Of a stretch of 6,413 nucleotides of DNA, positions 1 through 4,966 are shown in pieces (position 1 is the stretch's first letter; every line of letters begins with the position of its first letter). Under the pieces are notes generated by a model. That model ran no database searches. It saw only the letters and a program-made list of their open reading frames with translations, and was not told the DNA's origin. The position numbers and the translations under genes were made by a program. The stretch is taken from assembly GCA_003218345.1 (NCBI GenBank), contig QHNF01000068.1, forward strand, positions 1 to 6,413, in the 5' to 3' direction. Source of the DNA: Verrucomicrobiota bacterium (GTDB lineage: Bacteria > Verrucomicrobiota > Verrucomicrobiia > Chthoniobacterales > UBA10450).

Positions 1-218
1 TAGCGAAGACCCTTCTGGTTGTTTGGAACACGATCGGACTGATCGACATCGTTTTTGTTGTCTTCAGCGCGCTGCGATTCGGATTAAGAGACTGGCAGTC
101 GATGCATGCGTTGCGGGAACTTCCGCTCAGTCTTTTACCTATGTTCCTGGTGCCGCTAATTATCGCATCTCACGTTTTAATTTTCTTCCGAGTTGCACAA
201 GCGAGGGGTACAAGCTGA
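1..218 (+). CDS. C-terminal part of a host membrane protein (5' end outside window)
   Basis: An open frame enters from the left edge (first full codon at 3) and ends at TGA 216-218, giving 71 residues. It shows two hydrophobic segments, about residues 4-24 (LVVWNTIGLIDIVFVVFSAL) and 42-62 (rich in L, I, F, V, with P46, P51 and H57), joined by a short polar linker with R25, R29, D30 and W31, and a basic tail (RVAQARGTS). This is the pattern of a multi-pass inner-membrane protein. The WN..G..D and P...VP....H spacing resembles the C-terminus of uncharacterised bacterial membrane proteins I have seen, but I cannot name the family. It lies outside the integrase side of the tRNA and so is probably chromosomal rather than part of the element. 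A shorter overlapping frame from 23 to 235 is Cys/Arg-rich, lacks this hydrophobic periodicity and is treated as a shadow. Confidence 0.7.
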   Translation, partial: AKTLLVVWNTIGLIDIVFVVFSALRFGLRDWQSMHALRELPLSLLPMFLVPLIIASHVLIFFRVAQARGTS

Positions 219-268
219 AAAATTCGCGATGCTGACGCCCGCACGCGCACCAGTCGAACATCGCAAAT
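219..268 (-). terminator. Candidate intrinsic terminator of the tRNA-Val transcript
   Basis: Read on the minus strand, downstream of the tRNA, ATTTGCGATG (268-259) can pair with CATCGCGAAT (231-222). This makes a 10-bp stem with one T-G wobble around a 27-base loop, followed immediately by TTTT (221-218). Position and orientation fit termination of the tRNA transcript. The loop is long, which weakens the call. The same stem gives no T-run on the plus strand, so it does not obviously terminate the membrane-protein gene. Confidence 0.4.
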
Positions 269-275
269 CTAGAAA

Positions 276-302
276 CTTGTCCTGAGCGAACTCGAACGGA
301 CC
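276..302. repeat. REP-like sequence (TTGTCCTGAGCGAACTCGAA type)
   Basis: The stretch beginning ACTTGTCCTGAGCGAACTCG and ending AACGGACC closely matches, from memory, a short imperfectly palindromic repeat (TTGTCCTGAGCGAAGTCGAAGG-like) scattered between genes in many environmental bacterial genomes. Only one copy is in this window, so its repetitive nature cannot be shown here. It lies between the host gene and the tRNA, consistent with this side being chromosomal. Confidence 0.35.
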
Positions 303-313
303 GAAAATGAACA

Positions 314-385
314 TGGGCGGTGAGGGTTTCGAACCCCCGACCCTCTCGGTGTAAACGAGATGCTCTACCACTGAGCTAACCGCCC
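314..385 (-). tRNA. tRNA-Val (anticodon UAC)
   Basis: Read 385 to 314, the sequence folds as a complete tRNA. The acceptor stem GGGCGGT/ACCGCCC has 7 perfect pairs. The D stem is GCTC/GAGC with loop AGTGGTA. The anticodon stem is TCTCG/CGAGA with loop TTTACAC, giving anticodon TAC (plus-strand 351-353), which reads GUA valine codons. The variable region is GGGTC, and the T stem GGGGG/CCCTC (one G-T pair) carries loop TTCGAAA. Discriminator A is at 314. The 3' CCA is not encoded (TGT follows). The gene is intact, so any phage crossover here preserved the tRNA. Its 5' end lies about 10 bases from the integrase open frame, so upstream promoter sequence, if any, lies inside the integrase region. 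Confidence 0.96.
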
Positions 386-394
386 GTTTTACCT

Positions 395-1564
395 ATGAAA
401 ACCGAGCCGAAACAGGCCACCGGAAATTCCCTTTGCACATCGATTTTTTACACTGTAGGCTCGGAACGCATGAGAACACTACAGAATAAGAGCGGAGCAT
501 TTGAGAAAGTCGGCGAATGTCTCTACCGGTATTCAAACGGCGTTTATTATGGCCGAATCCGCGTCGAGGGCAAGGACATCAAGCGCAGTCTCAGAACGAC
601 AGATCGCGAATTTGCCAAGCGGAAGTTGGCAGCCTTCCGAGATGAGCACCGGCAGATTGATCGTTCACAGGGAAAGCTGACACTGGCCGAATTGTGCGAC
701 CGCTATCTGAAAACGGTTCAGCATCAGAAACCCAAAACCGTTGACCGGAAGACCTTCATCGTTGGCAGAATCAAGAACGACTGGCCGACCGGCAGATTGA
801 CGCAGGTCGGCAAGATCAAGCCGAGCGATGTCGATCTGTGGTTGTCGCGGTACCGTTTTGGCTCTGCATCGCGCAATTTGCATATTTCATGCGCCAAAGA
901 GCTGTTCAACTTGGCAATGCGCGACCGCATCATTACTGCCTCGCCAGCGGCGCATCTGCGCTCTGCCAAGCGCGAAAAACCGATTCGATTGACCCCGACA
1001 TTTGAGCAGTTCAAGGCAATCATCGCGGATGTTCGCGGCCAAGTGTTCAATGCGGACGCACAGGACAGCGCAGATTTTCTGGAATTTTTGGGCCTTGCGG
1101 GTTTAGGACAAGCCGAAGCAGGTTCGCTCAGGCCCGCCGATGTCGATTTTGCAGCCGGGCAGGTCATCACGTTTCGGCACAAAACGAGCACAGGCTTTAC
1201 AATTCCAGTCTTTCCCCAAGTGCGCCCGCTACTGGAAAGATTATGCGAAGGGAAAATGCACGATGCGCGGGTGTTCAAGATTGCCAACGCCAAGAAGGCG
1301 CTGGCCGGAGCATGTCGCCGGTTAGGTTATCCGCCGTTCAGTCAACGCGCGTTGCGTCGCATGTTCATCACACGGGCGCTGGAATTGGGCATCGACGTGC
1401 AAACGATCGCACGATGGCAAGGCCACAGAGATGGAGGAAAGTTACTCCTAGATACTTACGCGCACATTGGCCCCGCGCACAGCAACAGAATGGCGCTGCT
1501 CATGGCCACCGATCAGCCGGAGAACGTGATTCCAATCACGACAGCAAACGAAAGATCGGCATGA
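395..1564 (+). CDS. int: Site-specific tyrosine recombinase (phage integrase), divergent catalytic set
   Basis: This is a 389-codon integrase that would insert and excise the element. About residues 32-90 form an Arg/Lys-rich arm-binding-like region, 92-185 a SAM-like core-binding domain, and 200-360 the catalytic domain. Visible catalytic positions are K263 (RHKTSTG hairpin), R321 (SQRALRRMF), H344 (WQGH) and nucleophile Y355 (LLDTYAH). The first Arg, normally in a TGLR..E box, is replaced by Gly in GLGQAE (236-241). The usual His of HxxR is R318. I recall a GLGQAE...SQR.LRR...WQGHRDGG subfamily with this pattern, so the change may be ancestral rather than inactivating. The long-frame ATG at 395 has no Shine-Dalgarno. 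ATG 470 (residue 26) follows a weak GGCTCGGA stretch and is a better start. The gene ends by ATGA overlap with the next one. Function is confident; activity is uncertain. Confidence 0.93.
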   Translation: MKTEPKQATGNSLCTSIFYTVGSERMRTLQNKSGAFEKVGECLYRYSNGVYYGRIRVEGKDIKRSLRTTDREFAKRKLAAFRDEHRQIDRSQGKLTLAELCDRYLKTVQHQKPKTVDRKTFIVGRIKNDWPTGRLTQVGKIKPSDVDLWLSRYRFGSASRNLHISCAKELFNLAMRDRIITASPAAHLRSAKREKPIRLTPTFEQFKAIIADVRGQVFNADAQDSADFLEFLGLAGLGQAEAGSLRPADVDFAAGQVITFRHKTSTGFTIPVFPQVRPLLERLCEGKMHDARVFKIANAKKALAGACRRLGYPPFSQRALRRMFITRALELGIDVQTIARWQGHRDGGKLLLDTYAHIGPAHSNRMALLMATDQPENVIPITTANERSA

Positions 1565-1866
1565 CGGACGCTGAATTTGAGAAGTTGGACGCAAAGGCGC
1601 GGCGCTTTCTCCAGCGCGGTCGCAACATTCCCTTCAAGTTGTCAGGCCGCCTTGTCGAGTGCAGGGATTGCGGACGCGCTCACCCGGAATATTACATGCT
1701 CAAGCGCAACCTTTGGTTACAGGCAGTGCCGACTGGTCGCGGTTGCCTTTGCCTTGAGTGCTTGGCGAAACGCTTAGGCCGTCCGCTCGTTGCTGAAGAT
1801 TTTGGCGATCCGCCATGCGACTGGCTAACAGGCCAGCCCGTCAAGTTAGCAAAGCGTTTCGGGTGA
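1561..1866 (+). CDS. Small Cys-rich protein, probable zinc-binding phage protein
   Basis: This 101-residue protein starts at an ATG sharing ATGA with the integrase stop. The same frame is open back to 1243, but that part is only the antisense-free shadow of integrase. Cysteines C34 and C37 (CRDC) and C62, C64 and C67 (CLCLEC) can build a four-ligand zinc site. The segment CLECLAKRLGRPLVAEDF resembles a motif in small phage hypothetical proteins, as I recall them. The N-terminus is charged and helical (AEFEKLDAKARRFLQRG); the C-terminus is basic (KLAKRFG). There is no signal peptide or membrane segment, so it is probably cytoplasmic. Coupling to the integrase suggests a role in recombination or its control, but that is inferred from position only. 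No clear terminator follows. Confidence 0.72.
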   Translation: MTDAEFEKLDAKARRFLQRGRNIPFKLSGRLVECRDCGRAHPEYYMLKRNLWLQAVPTGRGCLCLECLAKRLGRPLVAEDFGDPPCDWLTGQPVKLAKRFG

Positions 1867-2160
1867 TCACGGCGCAAGCGTAACACGAAAAATTTCTCAA
1901 AAATATTCCTTGCAGGTTATCTTACACCTGCTACAACACATCTCACGTTGCATTGACTTGGCCGCCCGAGGCGTGTTAGGCCGGTGTAACTGTCGTGGCC
2001 GTGTCACGGCGCTCCGGTGGAGCTGAACTCGACGGTGTTTGGCGGGCTTCCGAGAAGTCCGAGAGGCACGAACGGGCAGAGCAGAAAAATTGAAACCCTG
2101 ACGGCCTATTGGTTGTTTCGGGGACTGCTTTGAAAACAGTTTACCTATGGAGACGGACAC
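1867..2160 (+). other. Gene-free 294-base leader with short hairpins
   Basis: No convincing coding frame is seen on either strand. The first third (1885-1945) is AT-rich and holds the operator/promoter candidate listed separately. The rest (about 1960-2085) is GC-rich with several short potential hairpins: GCCG/CGGC around 1999-2011, GCTCC-GGT-GGAGC at 2011-2023, GGGCTT/AAGTCC at 2044-2059, and a near-tandem TCCGAGA repeat at 2049-2065. It ends in TTTACCTATG and the Shine-Dalgarno of the HTH gene. It could be a structured 5' leader, a small RNA, or a decayed gene. I recognise no known RNA family. Confidence 0.5.
1910..1937 (+). promoter_or_regulatory. Candidate promoter with an operator-like inverted repeat in its spacer
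   Basis: TTGCAG (1910-1915) and TACAAC (1932-1937) are separated by 16 bases and match the -35 (3 of 6) and -10 (4 of 6) consensus only weakly. A perfect 6-bp inverted repeat, GCAGGT (1912-1917) and ACCTGC (1926-1931) with an 8-base spacer, sits exactly between and overlaps the -35, where a repressor would block RNA polymerase. It lies at the start of the leader preceding the HTH gene, the expected site for control of the replication/packaging operon. No binding protein can be assigned. Confidence 0.33.
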
Positions 2161-2361
2161 ATGCCAAAGACCAAATCTGCGCCTAGCGAAGCGAATCTTG
2201 CGCCTGGCGCCTACAAGTTAAAACCAGCCGCTGCCTACATCGGCGGTCTCTCGGTTCCCACAATGCACCGGCTCATCCAGCGCGGCCTATTGAAACCGTG
2301 CCGCGCAACTCGCCACCTGTTATTTTCTAAAAAGGAATTGGATCGCTTCCTTATGACGTAA
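2161..2361 (+). CDS. Small helix-turn-helix protein, AlpA/excisionase-like
   Basis: A 66-residue protein with a MerR/AlpA-type HTH filling residues 18-64. YKLKPAAAYIGGLS gives the first helix and turn, VPTMHRLIQRGLLKP the recognition helix, and RHLLFSKKELDRFL the wing and last helix. This matches the small DNA-binding proteins that act as excisionases (recombination directionality factors) or as activators in prophages and satellites. The start is well supported by GGAG (2149-2152) 8 bases before ATG. It stands downstream of the integrase pair and upstream of the replication protein, the usual place for AlpA/Xis. Its target may be the inverted repeat at 1912-1931 or the attachment site, which is inference. 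The ORF ends in TAA, followed directly by a strong hairpin. Confidence 0.8.
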   Translation: MPKTKSAPSEANLAPGAYKLKPAAAYIGGLSVPTMHRLIQRGLLKPCRATRHLLFSKKELDRFLMT

Positions 2362-2370
2362 CAAAGAAAA

Positions 2371-2404
2371 TTCGCCCGCTATCCGGCTAAGAATCGCGGG
2401 CGAA
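2371..2404 (-). terminator. 9-bp inverted repeat between the HTH gene and the replication gene
   Basis: TTCGCCCGC (2371-2379) and GCGGGCGAA (2396-2404) form a perfect 9-bp GC-rich stem with a 16-base loop. On the minus strand the stem is followed by TTTTC, the form of an intrinsic terminator against antisense transcription. On the plus strand it is followed by AAAAAG, so it would act as an mRNA hairpin rather than a terminator. It ends 13 bases before the ATG of the next gene and could limit that gene's translation. The direction of action is uncertain. Confidence 0.5.
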
Positions 2405-2417
2405 AAAGAACGATGCG

Positions 2418-3083
2418 ATGCAACCATCCGATGAAATCCGCGAAAGGCAAATTGCAGACGCGCCGTTTTGCTGGTGCGAGAAAACGATCCTAGCGATGAT
2501 CACCGAAACCTTTAGCGAATCTGATCAGGCAGCCAGCGCGCGCAGTCTCTATGTCGCACTGACTGAGCTAGCCAGTGACAGCGGCAGCGAAACATTTACC
2601 GCGAGGAAGGCGTTGATTGCTCATCGTGCCGGTCTCTCGATTAGCACAACCGAGCGGCTGTTAAAGGGCTTTGAGCAGCTAAACCTTGTTGCGATAACAC
2701 GCAACCGTCTTGGCGCGTGGAAGCAGCCAAACACCTACACATTGCTCACGATGCGTAATGGTGACGCAACGTTGCGTATTGGACAACCTCGCTCCAATCC
2801 GGATAGGGTTAAAGAAACAGAAAAGAAACTTAAAGGAAAGGGTGCGATGTTTTCTCACAAAGCTTCGAAAACCCGCACTGTTTTTGTTCCGAAGGTTCGT
2901 TATCCCGAAACCGAATCTGAGATGTACGACACGCTGGAGCAACTCGGCATTTCAATCAATCCCGATTATGACGGCAACTTTTTTGAGCAGATGCAATCGT
3001 CCGACTGGACAATTAACGGCGAACCCGTTTGGGATTGGATCGCCGCTTATCAAGCCCGCTTGGAAGTAACGCTGCCACGATGA
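2418..3083 (+). CDS. Winged-helix phage replication protein (probable initiator/helicase loader)
   Basis: A 221-residue, two-domain protein. Residues about 12-110 (DAPFCWCEKTIL..., ARSLYVALTELASD, TARKALIAHRAGLSISTTERLLKGFEQLNLV, NTYTLL) form a winged helix-turn-helix of the kind found in phage and plasmid replication initiators. Residues about 111-160 are a basic, flexible linker. The C-terminal part (160-215: RYPETESEMYDTLEQLGI, FFEQM, DWTINGEPVWDWIAAY) matches the small domain ending in GW..ng.pv.dW that occurs at the end of DnaD/DnaT-like replication proteins. It probably binds the element's origin and brings in the host helicase. The start at 2418 has only a weak purine-rich stretch (GAAAAAGAA) upstream, beside the 9-bp hairpin. 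The stop overlaps the next possible start by ATGA. Confidence 0.75.
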   Translation: MQPSDEIRERQIADAPFCWCEKTILAMITETFSESDQAASARSLYVALTELASDSGSETFTARKALIAHRAGLSISTTERLLKGFEQLNLVAITRNRLGAWKQPNTYTLLTMRNGDATLRIGQPRSNPDRVKETEKKLKGKGAMFSHKASKTRTVFVPKVRYPETESEMYDTLEQLGISINPDYDGNFFEQMQSSDWTINGEPVWDWIAAYQARLEVTLPR

Positions 3084-3337
3084 CAACATTTTCAAAACCT
3101 CTTTTCGCGCTGCTCCGACCTTATGGTGAAATCACTATAAGGTCACCAATTTGCGCTGCTCCCGAATCATCCTGGCTCCAAGTCGCCGGTTTTGTTGTAA
3201 GATGCTTTGCCGGCGATAACGGGGGCAGCGCGCTTTTGCTGCCGGTGCGGTGTGGTGCGCGAAGAAATTTCGCGACGACGCTTGCGATAGCGTTCATGAA
3301 TTACGCACGGCAGTCTGTAAAACCACACAACCCATAA
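3080..3337 (+). CDS. Hypothetical 85-residue protein over a structured region
   Basis: The frame begins at an ATG overlapping the replication gene stop (ATGA, 3080-3083) and ends at TAA 3335-3337, touching the Shine-Dalgarno of the next gene, so it exactly fills the gap. The product is MTTFSKPLFALLRPYGEI..., with a moderately hydrophobic middle (VAGFVVRCF, SALLLPV) and a basic, Ala-rich end (RRNFATTLAIAFMNYARQ). It has three cysteines and no recognised domain. The exact fit and overlap argue for a real gene. The use of ATA, AGG and AGA codons and the string of inverted repeats inside it argue that the DNA or RNA may have a structural role instead. The two are not exclusive. Confidence 0.48.
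   Translation: MTTFSKPLFALLRPYGEITIRSPICAAPESSWLQVAGFVVRCFAGDNGGSALLLPVRCGARRNFATTLAIAFMNYARQSVKPHNP
3107..3162. repeat. 28-bp near-palindrome flanked by 10-bp direct repeats
   Basis: GACCTTAT (3117-3124) and ATAAGGTC (3137-3144) are perfect inverted arms, and inside them GTGA (3126-3129) pairs with TCAC (3132-3135). Overall 24 of 28 positions are symmetric about 3130/3131. GCGCTGCTCC directly precedes it (3107-3116) and recurs 8 bases after it (3153-3162). It may be a protein-binding site (operator or origin element) or a small inserted palindrome. Confidence 0.6.
3184..3293. other. Cluster of four consecutive hairpins (possible origin or structured RNA)
   Basis: Four perfect inverted repeats follow one another. 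CGCCGG/CCGGCG (3184-3189, 3210-3215) has a 20-base loop. GGCAGC/GCTGCC (3224-3229, 3238-3243) has an 8-base loop. CGCGAA/TTCGCG (3258-3263, 3269-3274) has a 5-base loop. ACGCT/AGCGT (3278-3282, 3289-3293) has a 6-base loop. They lie just after the replication gene, a common place for a phage origin, and just before the gene with the strongest Shine-Dalgarno in the window. Confidence 0.42.
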
Positions 3338-3352
3338 GGAGAAAAAACCAAA

Positions 3353-4210
3353 ATGAGCGAGACCGTGTTAGAAGAGAAGTTAAAACAAAACCTGGCCGAC
3401 GAACTCAAACGCGAGGCTGAAAAAGCCAGGCGCGCGCCGATTGCGTTTAGAGTCGGTCCAAAAAGCACTTTGCGAGACGTTGCCGAGCAGATCGGGATAA
3501 CCGCGCTCAAGCGCCTACAACACAATCGCGCTTATGCGTTAGACGCCCAGGCCAAGCTTGAATTGGCAGCGCTAGCTATAGCAAGCCAGAAGTCTAAAAC
3601 GAACCTTGTTGACGTGCTCGGACACATCGCGGCCATCGTCCCCGGCTGGCTACAACAACGACCGGCTGAGGATGCCGGTACAATTCCGAAATTGCCAGTC
3701 GATCCGTGCACGGGTGAAAGAATCAGAAATCCATTCGAGCCGTTGCCGCGACCGCGTCGCGCGAAGCCGGGCGATCCTGATACCTACGACCATGCTTCGC
3801 AACACATCATTCGAGAAACAAATCCTCGTTTGGCCTCGTGGATGGAGCAAATTGCTCGGCACTCCGGTGTGACTATGCAAATGTTAGATCAACTGGAAGG
3901 AGAGCGACTCGAAGCCGCCGCGATTCGCGCAATTCCGTATTCAGACAGAGAGTATCAAGCCAATCTGCTTCGTCACGATTCCGGCGCAACCTTGACGCAA
4001 AAAAATTTGTGGACGCGAAGCGTTGAAAATCCGTTTCTGCTTCAAATGCACAGGGAAGAAGCCAAAGCGGCAAGCCCACGAGCAAACTTCGACAACCTGA
4101 CCGTGCGCATGGCTCTTTACAAAAGGAGTCCCGAAGCGCGCGAGATACATAAGCAAGCCGCCGAAGTTTTGAAAGGCTGGCAACAAGAGGAAAAGGACGT
4201 GGCCGCATGA
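3353..4210 (+). CDS. Phage protein of unknown function upstream of terminase
   Basis: A 285-residue protein with a strong Shine-Dalgarno (AAGGAG, 3336-3341) 11 bases before ATG. Residues 1-30 are a charged helix (EEKLKQNLADELKREAEKAR), and 40-100 are helical. A conserved-looking central block follows: LPVDPCTGERIRNPF (114-128), QHIIRETNPRLASWM (150-164), then AIPYSDREY (193-201), ENPFLLQMHREE (225-236), DNLT (247-250) and a closing W276. The DP.TG....NPF and ENPF elements recall hypothetical proteins coded just before terminase genes in other prophages, but I know no function. There is no signal peptide, membrane segment or catalytic signature. It is joined to the next gene by ATGA and is probably made with the packaging genes. 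A role in packaging or head assembly would be a guess from position. Confidence 0.8.
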   Translation: MSETVLEEKLKQNLADELKREAEKARRAPIAFRVGPKSTLRDVAEQIGITALKRLQHNRAYALDAQAKLELAALAIASQKSKTNLVDVLGHIAAIVPGWLQQRPAEDAGTIPKLPVDPCTGERIRNPFEPLPRPRRAKPGDPDTYDHASQHIIRETNPRLASWMEQIARHSGVTMQMLDQLEGERLEAAAIRAIPYSDREYQANLLRHDSGATLTQKNLWTRSVENPFLLQMHREEAKAASPRANFDNLTVRMALYKRSPEAREIHKQAAEVLKGWQQEEKDVAA

Positions 4211-4491
4211 CCTACGTAACCCTGCCAGCAAGCATGGAGATTAACGGAGTCACACACGTCCGCGAATGGCGCACCCACAACTATTGCGTGTTGCAAAACT
4301 ACTCTGATGCACGCGCCACATCCAGTCAGCCTCTGCTAGACCGCACTCCGCAAATCGTGGGCGCAAATTTTTTCCACGTGTACCACATCATTCAACACAA
4401 TCCCGGAGAGGAACTCGGCGAAGAAATCGGCACGTTCACCCACTTGCAGGCCGCCATCGATCTTGTGGAAAAACAGGAACAGTTCGCATGA
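4207..4491 (+). CDS. Hypothetical 94-residue phage protein
   Basis: The start overlaps the preceding stop (ATGA at 4207-4210) and follows purine-rich GAGGAAAAGGA, a good ribosome site. The product, MTYVTLPASMEINGVTHVREW..., is mixed alpha/beta with aromatic clusters (NYCVLQNY, FFHVYHIIQH) and ends in an acidic helix (LQAAIDLVEKQEQF). It has a single cysteine, no membrane segment and no motif I recognise. It lies between the 285-residue protein and the terminase small subunit, linked to both by ATGA overlaps. Such small genes beside terS are often accessory and not conserved. It is probably real given the overlaps and frame length; function unknown. Confidence 0.72.
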   Translation: MTYVTLPASMEINGVTHVREWRTHNYCVLQNYSDARATSSQPLLDRTPQIVGANFFHVYHIIQHNPGEELGEEIGTFTHLQAAIDLVEKQEQFA

Positions 4492-4895
4492 CCAAGCCGT
4501 CAACCGCTCTGGCGCTCACAGGCAACAACAAACCTCGCAAATACCACGGCTCTCGCGCGCGTACGCGTACAGGCCGCTGGCGCGCGCTCTTTCTCAAGGC
4601 GCTGGCTAAGACGCCTTCTGTCACGTTCGCAGCGAAGGCTGCCGGTGTTAATCGACGCACCGTTTACGCTCACCGCGAACAGGACTCAGACTTCGCGGCC
4701 AAGTGGGATGACGCGCTCAACCAAAGCCTCGACGTGTTAGAGCACGCGGTGTATCAGCGCGCGCTCAAGGATGACGCACAGCTTGCAATGTTTCTTCTCA
4801 AGGCGCATCGGCCATCGATCTATCGCGAGAGAATCGAGGCTGCCGTTGCTGGCGGAATCGTGTTGATTCCGAGCAAAAGCGAGGGCAGCGAATGA
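4488..4895 (+). CDS. Terminase small-subunit-like DNA-binding protein
   Basis: A 135-residue protein starting at an ATGA overlap, with AGGA about 10 bases upstream. After a basic, disordered N-terminus (PRKYHGSRARTRTGRW), residues 31-70 form a helix-turn-helix: WRALFLKALAKTP, then VTFAAKAAGVNRRTVYAHR. The following helices, DFAAKWDDALNQSLDVLEHAVYQRAL and AMFLLKAHRPSIYRER, have the pattern of phage terminase small subunits of the HTH type, where the last element before YRER aids oligomerisation. It would recognise the pac or cos site and load the large subunit. The gene lies about 250 bases before the large subunit, as expected. The C-terminal tail (IPSKSEGSE) is short and acidic. Length is within the usual range. 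It could also be another HTH protein, but the context makes TerS much the best reading. Confidence 0.82.
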   Translation: MTKPSTALALTGNNKPRKYHGSRARTRTGRWRALFLKALAKTPSVTFAAKAAGVNRRTVYAHREQDSDFAAKWDDALNQSLDVLEHAVYQRALKDDAQLAMFLLKAHRPSIYRERIEAAVAGGIVLIPSKSEGSE

Positions 4896-4966
4896 GCGCA
4901 ACGGATAACGAATCCGGTGTTTCACCTGGGAAGCAGATTTCCGTTGCCGCCGTGTTGACATTATGA
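4892..4966 (+). CDS. Possible 24-residue ORF after terS
   Basis: ATG at 4892 overlaps the terS stop (ATGA) and has GAGGG (4881-4885) six bases upstream, one of the better ribosome sites here. The frame codes MSATDNESGVSPGKQISVAAVLTL and stops at TGA 4964-4966, which itself overlaps ATG 4963. Beyond that TGA the same frame reads on for 20 codons (GQILMIEHRMNGAIQRLNAR) to TAG 5027-5029. The joined text, a hydrophobic stretch then a charged helix, would look like a small membrane-anchored phage protein. It may therefore be a tiny coupling ORF or the start of a gene broken by a stop. Confidence 0.35.
   Translation: MSATDNESGVSPGKQISVAAVLTL

Noticed and set aside
177..371. 64-codon minus-strand frame over the tRNA
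   Set aside because: It runs across a perfectly folding tRNA and has no protein features.
724..1293. 189-codon minus-strand open frame inside the integrase
   Set aside because: It is antisense to the clearly conserved integrase catalytic region, its product shows no domain, and it follows from the codon bias of the sense gene.
1243..1560. Upstream extension of the Cys-rich protein frame
   Set aside because: It overlaps the integrase catalytic core in another frame and reads as low-quality Arg-rich text. The ATGA overlap at 1561 is the better start.
1897..2160. 87-codon minus-strand frame in the leader
   Set aside because: It starts with GTG, has no ribosome site, and its Arg/Ser/Pro-rich product has no coherent structure; it also runs against an otherwise one-directional operon.
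4551..4590. GC-rich alternating GCGCGCGTACGCGT stretch as a repeat or regulatory site
   Set aside because: It encodes the basic Arg-rich N-terminus of the terminase small subunit, and the Arg and Ala codons explain the pattern.
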